Of a DNA stretch of 38,343 nt, positions 25,378-32,277 are shown piece by piece (the stretch's first letter is position 1; each line of letters begins with the position of its first letter). The notes under the pieces were generated by a model that worked only from the letters and a program-made list of their open reading frames with translations, made no database searches and had not been told where the DNA came from. The position numbers and the translations under genes were made by a program. Origin of the DNA: an uncultured Armatimonadota bacterium (GTDB lineage Bacteria; Armatimonadota; UBA5829; DTJY01). The DNA lies in contig CALNCU010000332.1 in assembly GCA_937875395.1 (NCBI GenBank), positions 1-38,343 of the forward strand, written 5' to 3'.

Positions 25378-25602
25378 GTGGCAGAAAATAAAGGCGATAT
25401 GACGGTAAGCGAGGCCGGGAAGCGCGGCGGAGAACGCACCGCAGAGACTCACGGCCATGAATTCTACGAAGAAATAGGAAAAAAAGGCGGCGAAACCACA
25501 AGCGAAAAGTACGGTACGCCGTTTTATGAAGAGATAGGCCACAAGGGCGGCCAGAAGGTAAAAGAACTTATAGAAGAGGGCAAAAAGACCGGCGGCATGT
25601 AG
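25378..25602 (+). CDS. KGG stress protein 3 (two repeat units)
   Basis: A 74-residue KGG protein. The start is GTG 25378 (GGGGAGGTGA upstream) by match with copy 1; a GTG nine bases earlier is less likely. Bases 25383-25460 are identical to 24723-24800 of copy 1 (78 bases), showing recent duplication or gene conversion. The second unit differs: TTSEKYGTPFYEEIGHKGGQ. The C-terminal helix KVKELIEEGKKTGGM is shared with the others. It should act as a hydrophilin like GsiB. Confidence 0.9.
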   Translation: MAENKGDMTVSEAGKRGGERTAETHGHEFYEEIGKKGGETTSEKYGTPFYEEIGHKGGQKVKELIEEGKKTGGM

Positions 25603-25662
25603 CCTTATCTCTTTTAAGCCATCCCCGGTTATCCTGAAACCGCCTTTTAGACTGGGGATGGC

Positions 25663-25703
25663 GGCAAAGCAGGAAAAATCGGCAAATTTTCTAAAGCTTT
25701 GCC
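25663..25703 (+). other. Leader hairpin upstream of KGG gene 4
   Basis: GGCAAAGC (25663-25670) pairs perfectly with GCTTTGCC (25696-25703); an inner partial stem AGGAAAA/TTTTCT extends it. A separate long-loop pair CCATCCCC/GGGGATGG lies just before (25618-25662). Confidence 0.5.
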
Positions 25704-25788
25704 CAAATGCAAACATTGGTGTCTGATCCTAAAAATCTTTTGATTTCCGATAAACAAAAACGGAGACTGTAAACAGGAGGTGGCGCCG

Positions 25789-26022
25789 ATGGCAGAAAAC
25801 GAAGGCGATATGACGGTAAGCGAGGCTGGGAAGCGCGGCGGAGAACGCACCGCAAAGACTCACGGCCATGAATTCTACGAAGAAATAGGAAAAAAAGGTG
25901 GTCAGAAGGGCGGAGAGACCACAAGCGAGAAGTACGGCCATGGGTTCTATGAAGAAATAGGACACAAAGGCGGCCAGAAGGTAAAGGAACTCATAGAAGA
26001 AGGCAAGAAGTCCGCCGGCTAA
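25789..26022 (+). CDS. KGG stress protein 4 (two repeat units)
   Basis: A 77-residue KGG protein starting at ATG 25789; AGGAGGTGG lies upstream. A GTG nine bases earlier is in frame but falls inside the ribosome site. Layout: MTVSEAGKRGGERTAKTHGH, EFYEEIGKKGGQKGGETTSE, KYGHGFYEEIGHKGGQ and KVKELIEEGKKSAG. It is close to copy 3 with a few residues changed. The gap before it holds two hairpins. As in the neighbours, there is no signal peptide or cysteine and the composition is dominated by Gly, Lys and Glu. Confidence 0.9.
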   Translation: MAENEGDMTVSEAGKRGGERTAKTHGHEFYEEIGKKGGQKGGETTSEKYGHGFYEEIGHKGGQKVKELIEEGKKSAG

Positions 26023-26061
26023 GAATAACGCCGGTACTTCTACTCTTACAGGCATGGAGTT

Positions 26062-26079
26062 TCATGAGTACGCTCATGA
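26062..26079 (+). other. Leader hairpin upstream of KGG gene 5
   Basis: TCATGAG-TACG-CTCATGA, a seven-base perfect stem ending 22 bases before the start codon and six bases before the AAAGGAGGTG ribosome site. Confidence 0.5.
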
Positions 26080-26100
26080 TTGTGAAAGGAGGTGTTCTGC

Positions 26101-26385
26101 ATGAAAGGTGAAAAGAAAGGTAACATGACGGTAAGCGAGGCCGGAAAGCGCGGCGGAGAGACTACAAGTGAGCGCTACGGCCATGAGTTCTATGAGAACA
26201 TAGGCAAGAAGGGCGGAAAGACCACAAGTGAGCGTTACGGTTCTCCTTTCTATGAGGAGATCGGCGCCAAGGGTGGCCAGACCACAAGTCAGAAATACGG
26301 CCATGGGTTCTATGAGGAGATAGGTCACAAGGGTGGCCAGAAGGTAAAAGAGCTCATAGAAAAGGGCAAGGCCGGTGGCGCCTAA
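26101..26385 (+). CDS. KGG stress protein 5 (three repeat units)
   Basis: A 94-residue protein starting at ATG 26101 with AAAGGAGGTG upstream. It is the longest of the array, with three units: RYGHEFYENIGKKGGKTTSE, RYGSPFYEEIGAKGGQTTSQ and KYGHGFYEEIGHKGGQ, then KVKELIEKGKAGGA. It lacks the ERTAETHGH spacer seen in copies 1, 3 and 4 and uses the TTSE spacer of copy 2 throughout. The three-in-a-row repeat looks most like GsiB itself. A strong terminator follows, closing the array. Confidence 0.92.
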   Translation: MKGEKKGNMTVSEAGKRGGETTSERYGHEFYENIGKKGGKTTSERYGSPFYEEIGAKGGQTTSQKYGHGFYEEIGHKGGQKVKELIEKGKAGGA

Positions 26386-26400
26386 CCCTTATCAGGTAAC

Positions 26401-26434
26401 AAAAACGGCGTTCGCTTAAGTGGGCGCCGTTTTT
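26401..26434. terminator. Bidirectional terminator closing the KGG array
   Basis: AAAAACGGCG (26401-26410) pairs perfectly with CGCCGTTTTT (26425-26434), loop of 14, with extra Ts. It also serves the convergent RsbW-like gene. Confidence 0.88.
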
Positions 26435-26893
26435 TTATGGCTTTGCGACGGCTTTTTTGCACAGGGCCTTCTTGGGAGGGGCGTGCATACTCTTTACCAT
26501 CCGTATCCTTGAGCCTTTGCTCATCCGGTCTATATGCACGCTGTCCATAAGCCTGTAAATAAGTTTAAGCCCACGCCCGTGCTCTTCAAAAACATCCTGT
26601 TCGCCTGAGCCCGGAGGGCCGAATCCGGGGCCTTCATCGCGCACCTCAATGGTAAGGGCGCCATCCCCTACTTTGCAATTAACGGCGACTGCGTTGTACC
26701 CTCTCTCCGGGCTGCCGTACTTTACGGCATTGGAGAGCGCCTCATCAACAGAGATTCCTATATCATCTACGGAATCATCAGGGAAGTTAAGGTTGCGTGC
26801 AACGGCTTGCACCGCCCGGCGGATTGCCGAAACATATTTGGGGTCTGCGGGAATCTTAAATTGTATAGTCTCTATCTGGCGCAGCTTAGGCAT
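26435..26893 (-). CDS. RsbW-like anti-sigma serine kinase (HATPase_c_2)
   Basis: A 152-residue GHKL ATPase of the RsbW/SpoIIAB type. After AIRRAVQAVARNLNFPDDSV come the N box (DEALSNAVKYG), the G1 box (VRDEGPGFG) and the G2 box (HGRGLKLIYRLMDSV). The C-terminus is an unusual basic tail (PPKKALCKKAVAKP). In partner switching such kinases hold a sigma factor and phosphorylate an anti-anti-sigma protein. No sigma or RsbV gene is beside it. It ends opposite the KGG array, whose homologue GsiB is SigB-controlled in Bacillus, so a regulatory link is attractive but unproven. Confidence 0.88.
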   Translation of the reverse strand: MPKLRQIETIQFKIPADPKYVSAIRRAVQAVARNLNFPDDSVDDIGISVDEALSNAVKYGSPERGYNAVAVNCKVGDGALTIEVRDEGPGFGPPGSGEQDVFEEHGRGLKLIYRLMDSVHIDRMSKGSRIRMVKSMHAPPKKALCKKAVAKP

Positions 26894-26991
26894 TGGCGAA
26901 TCACCCCCTCATCTGCGGGATTAGGGTTAGTTCGCCGTAAATATACCCCTAATAAACCGGTTTTAAAACCACTGGCATACTTTGTGATATC

Positions 26992-28074
26992 TTAATAAGC
27001 AAGCTTGCGCCGGGCGTTCTTCCTGATCTCTGCAATCTTCTCTGCAGAGACAGACTTCTCAAAACTGCGGAAGCCTGCTATCTTAAAACCGTGCCTTGCA
27101 GCAAGCGCAGAGATCTCCTTAACCTGGCCCACGCTTACTTCTTTGCCAAGCGTAAAGTTTTCATAACGGCTTTCAAGGGCAAGTATCATGGTCTCGGACA
27201 TGCAGGCATAGGCGGTCTTTTTGGGGAAACCGAAGTTGAAGTTGAAATTAACATCCCCCGGAACGGCTACCACCCCGCCCTCAATAACCAGTACATCATT
27301 GCGTTCCCGTGCAACCTGCACAGATACGTCTCGCGGGCGCGCCACGTCGCATACTACGGCGCCGGGTTTAAGGTCTGCGGGATGGATTACTGCGTCAACG
27401 GCGCTTGTAACGGTTACAATTATATCTGCATCCCTTATCCCGGAGTTTACATCTGTTAAGACAGAAATCTCCGCACCGCCTTCGTTTTTAATCTCCTCCG
27501 CCGCTCTTTCCAGGTTCTGGATATTGCGGCCTACAAGGTTGATCCTTGGAACCTGCGGGGCCAGTATTCGCGCGCATGTCTTTCCAATAGAGCCGGTAGC
27601 GCCCACAACCGCCACCACGGCCTCTTCCGGGTCCACCCCCATCATCTCTGCGCCCTTAAGCGCGCCTTCTATTGCGGTTGCCACAGTATAGCTGTTCCCG
27701 GTTGTAACTGCTATATCCAGGTTCTTTGCAACGGTGATCCCGCCGTCCCCCACAACAGAGGTAAACGCTCCAAGCCCTATAATCTTTGCGCCAAGGCTCT
27801 CCGCCATCTTTCCGCATTTTATGATCCGCTTCCAGACTAACTCTTTGGGGAGCGTAAGAAGTTGGTTGGGGGTGAGCGGACAGCCTATGAACCATCCCTC
27901 CGCCTCTGTGCCGGTTGCAGATTTAATCCCGGTGATGTGCGACACCAGCATGGGTTCCTTGTACTTAAGCGCCCATTCTATGGCTCTCTCCGGCAGAAAG
28001 CGGGCAATGGGGTATTTGCGGGCTATATCCCGCTTGGCCTCAAGGGGGTGCATTATAAACGCAAACTTTTCCAA
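26992..28074 (-). CDS. Acyl-ACP reductase-like Rossmann protein (COG5322 type)
   Basis: A 360-residue protein. The start is placed at TTG 28074 with GGAG seven bases upstream, giving MEKFAFIMHPLEAKRDIARK, which lines up with the N-terminus of cyanobacterial acyl-ACP reductase (AAR). IIGLGAFTSVVGDGG, VTTGNSYTVATAIEGAL and VAVVGATGSIGKTCARIL (NAD(P) loop GATGSIG at 158-164) all match AAR positions. KTAYACMSETMILALESRYE holds Cys291, matching the catalytic Cys near 294 of the Synechococcus enzyme. AAR reduces fatty acyl-ACP to aldehyde. No aldehyde-deformylating oxygenase gene is nearby. Close relatives annotated as shikimate dehydrogenase also exist, so substrate is uncertain. Confidence 0.75.
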   Translation of the reverse strand: MEKFAFIMHPLEAKRDIARKYPIARFLPERAIEWALKYKEPMLVSHITGIKSATGTEAEGWFIGCPLTPNQLLTLPKELVWKRIIKCGKMAESLGAKIIGLGAFTSVVGDGGITVAKNLDIAVTTGNSYTVATAIEGALKGAEMMGVDPEEAVVAVVGATGSIGKTCARILAPQVPRINLVGRNIQNLERAAEEIKNEGGAEISVLTDVNSGIRDADIIVTVTSAVDAVIHPADLKPGAVVCDVARPRDVSVQVARERNDVLVIEGGVVAVPGDVNFNFNFGFPKKTAYACMSETMILALESRYENFTLGKEVSVGQVKEISALAARHGFKIAGFRSFEKSVSAEKIAEIRKNARRKLAY

Positions 28075-28188
28075 ATTTATGCTCCGTAAAGAACTACCTC
28101 TGTTCAATTCTCCACATAACTATACGATAGAAAGGGGGGCAAAGGCAAGAGGGATTATCAATCAAACATCAGAAAAGAAGCTGCCGTC

Positions 28189-28839
28189 TTAATGCGCTAC
28201 GTGCAGCCAATCATGCAGAAGGAAGTAGATGCGGCCTATGAGAAGGGACATCCTGGCCATCACCGTGCTGCCGAACATGGCGCCAAAAGCAAACATAAGC
28301 ACCCACCGCCCTATGCTTGAAGGCACCCTTCTTATGGCATCTTTGTGCTCAAAGGAGAAGAAGAAGTAGGCCATTACCGTGAGCAGGACAAAGATAAATA
28401 GGATGTTGTTTAGAGACTGGGCCGCCGTCATCCCATGCCCGGCAACGGGCTTAAAAGAGGCGTATATTCTATCCATATTCACCCCGGCAAAGCCCTTAAA
28501 GACCGTACCGGATATAAGCCCCAGGAGCGCGCCGAATATAAGCCTGCTTATCCACAGGTGGCGCTGGCTGTAGATGAAGTAGAACATGGAACCCGCCACA
28601 AGGGCAAAGACCCAGTACCACTGGCCGGAAGTTATTTTATCCCACCAGAGGGGCTTTAGTATTTGCGACCAGGTTACATATACCCCGTACCCGGCGGCGG
28701 CACCTATAAAAATATGCTCCGCCATGCGGTAGACCGGGTTCTCTTTATAGAGGATGCTGTATATGGCAAGCGTGCCAAATGCGGCAAGCCATATGCCCAC
28801 CACGCTCATGGTATTTGGATTTGACAGCCAGTTAAACAA
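28189..28839 (-). CDS. Multi-pass membrane protein, last gene of the DUF6754 operon
   Basis: A 216-residue protein with about six membrane segments: SVVGIWLAAFGTLAIYSILY, AEHIFIGAAAGYGVYVTWSQ, WYWVFALVAGSMFYFIY, LIFGALLGLISGTVF, NILFIFVLLTVMAYFFFSF and WVLMFAFGAMFGSTVMARMS. The start is TTG 28839 behind GGTGG. It follows the preceding gene by 39 bases. No family is recognised with confidence. Its position suggests a structural membrane subunit of the same system. Confidence 0.75.
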   Translation of the reverse strand: MFNWLSNPNTMSVVGIWLAAFGTLAIYSILYKENPVYRMAEHIFIGAAAGYGVYVTWSQILKPLWWDKITSGQWYWVFALVAGSMFYFIYSQRHLWISRLIFGALLGLISGTVFKGFAGVNMDRIYASFKPVAGHGMTAAQSLNNILFIFVLLTVMAYFFFSFEHKDAIRRVPSSIGRWVLMFAFGAMFGSTVMARMSLLIGRIYFLLHDWLHVAH

Positions 28840-28878
28840 TGTATACCACCGTAACTCTTGATTGGATGAACAGGGCTT

Positions 28879-29712
28879 TTACTCCTCTTCCCTTCTTCTC
28901 CTTGACATTAAATAGCCCACGTTCCCAAGTATGATAAGCACTATAATAAGGATGTGAGATGATGAAAGCGCGCCCGTGGCCCGAGTGGCAAAATCTACCC
29001 GGCCCAGCAGGTGCTCATACTCTGCGGCGCCTTTCATGCCCGCAAGCATTCCCTTTATCTGCCCCGCATCAAGCGGATTGAACCCCTCCGGCGCCATAAC
29101 GGCGGTGGGCGCGTATATAATGGGCGTCCGGTACTGTCCGTAGATGTAGGCTATCCATATATCCAGCGTTGCCGTTGGGGTGATGTCTGCAATAAGGCCT
29201 ACATCCTTTATATCTTTTATCTCCTGCATCATGGGGATATCAGAGAGGGGCGTGCCGTTTATATCTTTTCCTATAGTCCTTGGAATATTGCGCGCAAAAC
29301 CCTGTATAAGGAGCACTATATTTGCAATGGGCCTAAGCCCCCAGTGAACCCAGTCCCGGCCGTACACCTTCCCGGTCTCCCGCGCTATACGCTCTGCATA
29401 ATCATAGGAAAACTTGCTCCCCTGCGGATCCCAGGCAATAATGGCAAACTTCTTATCCTTAATAAACATGTGGCGGATTATGGCCTCTGTTTGCGGGCCG
29501 TTCTCTGCAATAGTCCCGGAGGCCCAGTTTATAGAGATAACCGCAATCTTGCCGTCCGGTATATTCTCTACTGCATTGTAGGCGCCCTTAACCGCAGGGC
29601 TGGCTATAATGGGGAAATCCAGCTTCCAGATTAGAGGCGCTGCTATAACCAGCGCAAGCAAAACATACATTATCCGGCGGTCTATATGCTGAAGTCTGTC
29701 AAACCATCTCAT
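28879..29712 (-). CDS. Bitopic membrane protein with an alpha/beta extracytoplasmic domain
   Basis: A 277-residue protein. The start is taken as ATG 29712, which follows the stop of the upstream gene by one base (TAACATG) and has AGGGA ahead of it; a TTG at 29748 lacks a site. It has an N-terminal membrane anchor (IMYVLLALVIAAPLIWKLDF), a domain of about 200 residues with alternating strands and helices (GKIAVISINWASGTIAENGP, KFAIIAWDPQGSKFSYDYAE, PIIYAPTAVMAPEGFNPLDA), and a C-terminal anchor (ILIIVLIILGNVGYLM) followed by a basic and acidic tail. The domain would sit outside the cytoplasm. No family is recognised. Confidence 0.75.
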   Translation of the reverse strand: MRWFDRLQHIDRRIMYVLLALVIAAPLIWKLDFPIIASPAVKGAYNAVENIPDGKIAVISINWASGTIAENGPQTEAIIRHMFIKDKKFAIIAWDPQGSKFSYDYAERIARETGKVYGRDWVHWGLRPIANIVLLIQGFARNIPRTIGKDINGTPLSDIPMMQEIKDIKDVGLIADITPTATLDIWIAYIYGQYRTPIIYAPTAVMAPEGFNPLDAGQIKGMLAGMKGAAEYEHLLGRVDFATRATGALSSSHILIIVLIILGNVGYLMSRRRREEE

Positions 29713-29713
29713 G

Positions 29714-30526
29714 TTAGAGTTCCCTGTCGTAGAAGCTGCCGCGCTCAAGGCTCAGCCATGTTCTTAGCGCCATTGCCAGAGCTCCCACTTCAATTCCAAA
29801 AGATATTCCGCGCCAGGCCGCCATGTTAGGCTCCTTTAGTATCCAGTAGCTTAAATTTTCCAGCCTGAAGATGCTTAAAAACCCGTCTGCCGGGAGCCCG
29901 CTTGTAAGATAAGCGCCCACCGGAACCTGTCCCACCATTACTACAAAAGCCGCCGCAAGCATAAGCGTGGCCTCTCCGCTCCTTATGCGGAAGGCTCGGT
30001 ATGCGGCGGAGACTATGTAGAAACCTATGGTGGAGAACATGGTGGCTCCAAGCGCCACAACGGTGCTGCTATACAGGGTATTGTACAGATTGGAGCTTGC
30101 GGCGGAGGGCGCAAGCATCTGCCAGAACCCGGCTGCCGCCATAACAAAGAAAGCAATAAAGAAGGCCAGGTTGTTTTGCCAGCCCGGACGCCTTCTTGCA
30201 AGGTTTCTGCCGTGGAACTGCATAAGGCTGTAAATACCAAGCCCCAGAGCAAAGGCATAGACAACGGTGGTAGTCATGTCCACCTGCTCTGTGAACCCGG
30301 TCATAAAGTTCCGGCCCGTTTTGGGGTCGCCGGGCACAAAGTATTCCAGGGAGTAGACAAACCCTGCAATAAATGTAAGCGCCGCCACAATAGTCTTTCT
30401 GAACCGGGCGGGAATAAGGCTGAGGAGCCAGAAGAGTATGCCGCCAAACAAAAGAAAATCGCCCGCCACAGCAGCAATCCACAGAACCGCAGGGGCGCCG
30501 GGTTTTAGAAAGTAATGCGTAAACAA
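29714..30526 (-). CDS. Seven-helix membrane protein of the DUF6754 operon
   Basis: A 270-residue protein with about seven hydrophobic segments (AVLWIAAVAGDFLLFGGILF, TIVAALTFIAGFVYSLEYFV, TTTVVYAFALGLGIYSLMQF, LAFFIAFFVMAAAGFWQMLA, ALGATMFSTIGFYIVSAAYR, ATLMLAAAFVVMVGQVPVGA, GISFGIEVGALAMALRTWLS). The start is TTG 30526 with a weak site; no better codon is in frame. It begins 17 bases after the DUF6754 gene and its stop is one base from the next start. No known transporter motif is seen. Function unknown. Confidence 0.75.
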   Translation of the reverse strand: MFTHYFLKPGAPAVLWIAAVAGDFLLFGGILFWLLSLIPARFRKTIVAALTFIAGFVYSLEYFVPGDPKTGRNFMTGFTEQVDMTTTVVYAFALGLGIYSLMQFHGRNLARRRPGWQNNLAFFIAFFVMAAAGFWQMLAPSAASSNLYNTLYSSTVVALGATMFSTIGFYIVSAAYRAFRIRSGEATLMLAAAFVVMVGQVPVGAYLTSGLPADGFLSIFRLENLSYWILKEPNMAAWRGISFGIEVGALAMALRTWLSLERGSFYDREL

Positions 30527-30543
30527 TTCTTTAAGTGCTCTCT

Positions 30544-31314
30544 TTACATTGGCTTAAACCAGTTAAGCCAGAAGAAGTTAGGCCCAAAGATAGAGGCCGT
30601 TATAATTCCCGCAACAATTATAGCTATAATTATTGCCTTTGCGTAGTCCTGCCCCACCAGGCTTCCAAGGAGCGTGGGCTCGCGGGACAGGTACGCGCTT
30701 GCGGCATAGTATTCATCGCCTATTATGGTATAATCGCACGCCGTAATGAAGAATGGAATCTGGTTGATCATGGGGGTGCCCGCCACCTGGACGGCGCCCA
30801 CCTGATGCCCCGTCTCTGCAAGGATCAGGGATTCCGCCGCAAAGAACCCAAACATAAAGTTTGCGGCCACCTTTTCACGGTTAAGAATGCCCACCACGCC
30901 GGATGCGTACGCAAACTGGTTCTCTGAAAGGAAGCGTATATCCTCCGGGTTGAACTGCTCCGGCACCCCTTCTGCGGCGTAGGCATCTCTGCTTATCTCG
31001 TCTGAGAGCGTGTAGACAACGGAATCCGCCGTGGGGACTATCACCCTTGACCGGTACTTTGCGGCAGACGTGGTTACATGCTTTAGAATAAGAAGCGCCT
31101 GAAGAGTATCCAGACCTATTCCGCCTATTCCGGGCGCAAACATAATAGGCCGGCCCATCTCTGTTGCACGCCCTACGGCCTCTTCTATTGCGTTCAGGCC
31201 GGGAATCTTTCTTATAAACAGGTCCTTCCCGCGCCGGGCGGAGAAGATTTTGTAGAGTATAAGAAAGACCAGTACGGCCTCAACCGCTATAACCGTCCAG
31301 TTTGCATGGTTCAT
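30544..31314 (-). CDS. DUF6754 membrane protein
   Basis: A 256-residue protein. An N-terminal helix (VIAVEAVLVFLILYKIF) and a C-terminal helix (AIIIAIIVAGIITASIFG) flank a soluble domain. That domain carries striking motifs: FIRKIPGLNAIEEAVGRATE, GRPIMFAPGIGGIGLDTLQA, RSRVIVPTADSVVYTLSDEI, RFLSENQFAYASGVVGILNR, AANFMFGFFAAESLILAETG and YYAASAYLSREPTLLGSLVG, which I know as DUF6754. The function of the domain is unknown. It overlaps the gap to the small protein upstream by only two bases, so it is tightly co-transcribed with the whole cluster. Confidence 0.82.
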   Translation of the reverse strand: MNHANWTVIAVEAVLVFLILYKIFSARRGKDLFIRKIPGLNAIEEAVGRATEMGRPIMFAPGIGGIGLDTLQALLILKHVTTSAAKYRSRVIVPTADSVVYTLSDEISRDAYAAEGVPEQFNPEDIRFLSENQFAYASGVVGILNREKVAANFMFGFFAAESLILAETGHQVGAVQVAGTPMINQIPFFITACDYTIIGDEYYAASAYLSREPTLLGSLVGQDYAKAIIIAIIVAGIITASIFGPNFFWLNWFKPM

Positions 31315-31316
31315 AG

Positions 31317-31631
31317 CTAATCCTTTTTCCGCCTGCGTTCATCGGAGAGGTCTTCTATCCGTTCTATTAAAAGCTCCACATTCTCCGGGGAATCAAAGAG
31401 CATTCTGTACTTTTCCACACCCTCCGGCCCAAAGAGGGGGACAAGTATGGGCTCTGCCACAACCATTGCCTGGCTTGCCAGGAATGAGATGGGCTTGTGC
31501 ATCTCTAAAAACATAATCACGGGCGTCTCAAGCCTTTTATCTACAACCTTCTGCGCAAGCTCATCTATAAGTATATCACGTTCGCCGGGTTCCGGTTTAT
31601 CCGCCGGTTCAGGCGTCCTGGCAAACCTCAT
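31317..31631 (-). CDS. Small soluble protein of the DUF6754 operon
   Basis: A 104-residue protein beginning at ATG 31631 with GGAGG eight bases upstream. A charged, proline-rich head is followed by DELAQKVVDKRLETPVIMFL, EMHKPISFLASQAMVVAEPI, GPEGVEKYRMLFDSPENVEL and a charged tail LIERIEDLSDERRRKKD. The middle has an amphipathic, possibly membrane-associated stretch. It overlaps the preceding gene by 23 bases and ends two bases before the DUF6754 gene. I do not recognise a named family. Confidence 0.75.
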   Translation of the reverse strand: MRFARTPEPADKPEPGERDILIDELAQKVVDKRLETPVIMFLEMHKPISFLASQAMVVAEPILVPLFGPEGVEKYRMLFDSPENVELLIERIEDLSDERRRKKD

Positions 31632-32073
31632 CTCTTAGCCTCCTCACGGCCCCTGCCACTTCATCCCTGTTGCCGCCAAAACGAAGGTATACTCCGCGGT
31701 AGGCCTCAAGCCGCCCAGCAGATGGAAGGGTGCTCAACTTTATGCCGCACTCATCCAGATAATACCTCTTTACCCGAGTCCACGGCACAAAGTTTCTGCC
31801 CGTAAGCGTGCGCATGCAGGCGCCCTCACGGGTGAGCCGGTAGTACACGGGGAAGAGATATTCACAGAGCGACGACGCAAAGAGAAAGACCACCACGACC
31901 GCAAAGATTGGGCTGCCAAAAAAGACGTAAGAGGCAAAAAGGCTTGCCAGAACAACCGGAACAACAACAAGCAGCTTTTTGGGGTCTTCCCTTAAAAGAT
32001 GCACCCGCCATTCCATAACCGGCTGATCTGAAGTTGCAACCGAGCCTGTTTTGCATGCGCCCGTTCTATTCAT
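31609..32073 (-). CDS. Two-helix membrane protein with a PH-like cytoplasmic domain, first gene of the operon
   Basis: A 154-residue protein. Two adjacent membrane segments lie at about residues 34-52 and 55-73. The rest (YYRLTREGACMRTLTGRNFV, PWTRVKRYYLDECGIKLSTL, RLEAYRGVYLRFGGNRDEVA) has the strand pattern of bacterial PH domains such as those in YdbS-like proteins, though it is short. It starts at ATG 32073 with GGAAG about 12 bases upstream. It is the promoter-proximal gene of the six-gene set. Confidence 0.75.
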   Translation of the reverse strand: MNRTGACKTGSVATSDQPVMEWRVHLLREDPKKLLVVVPVVLASLFASYVFFGSPIFAVVVVFLFASSLCEYLFPVYYRLTREGACMRTLTGRNFVPWTRVKRYYLDECGIKLSTLPSAGRLEAYRGVYLRFGGNRDEVAGAVRRLRDEVCQDA

Positions 32074-32277
32074 AACGGCATCTTACTTCCTTATAAACTC
32101 TGATTCGTAGGTTCATTATAGAGAAGTCTCAAAGTGGTGTCAATTGCAACGTCTAGATGGCGCATTCCCGGGGAGCATATTCAGGTGCATGTGATATGCC
32201 GGGAGGAGGTGTTCCCCCCGGCACAAGGTTGTTCTGCCCGCTTTGCGCAATCCGGCAGTGACATATAGCGGGCGTAC

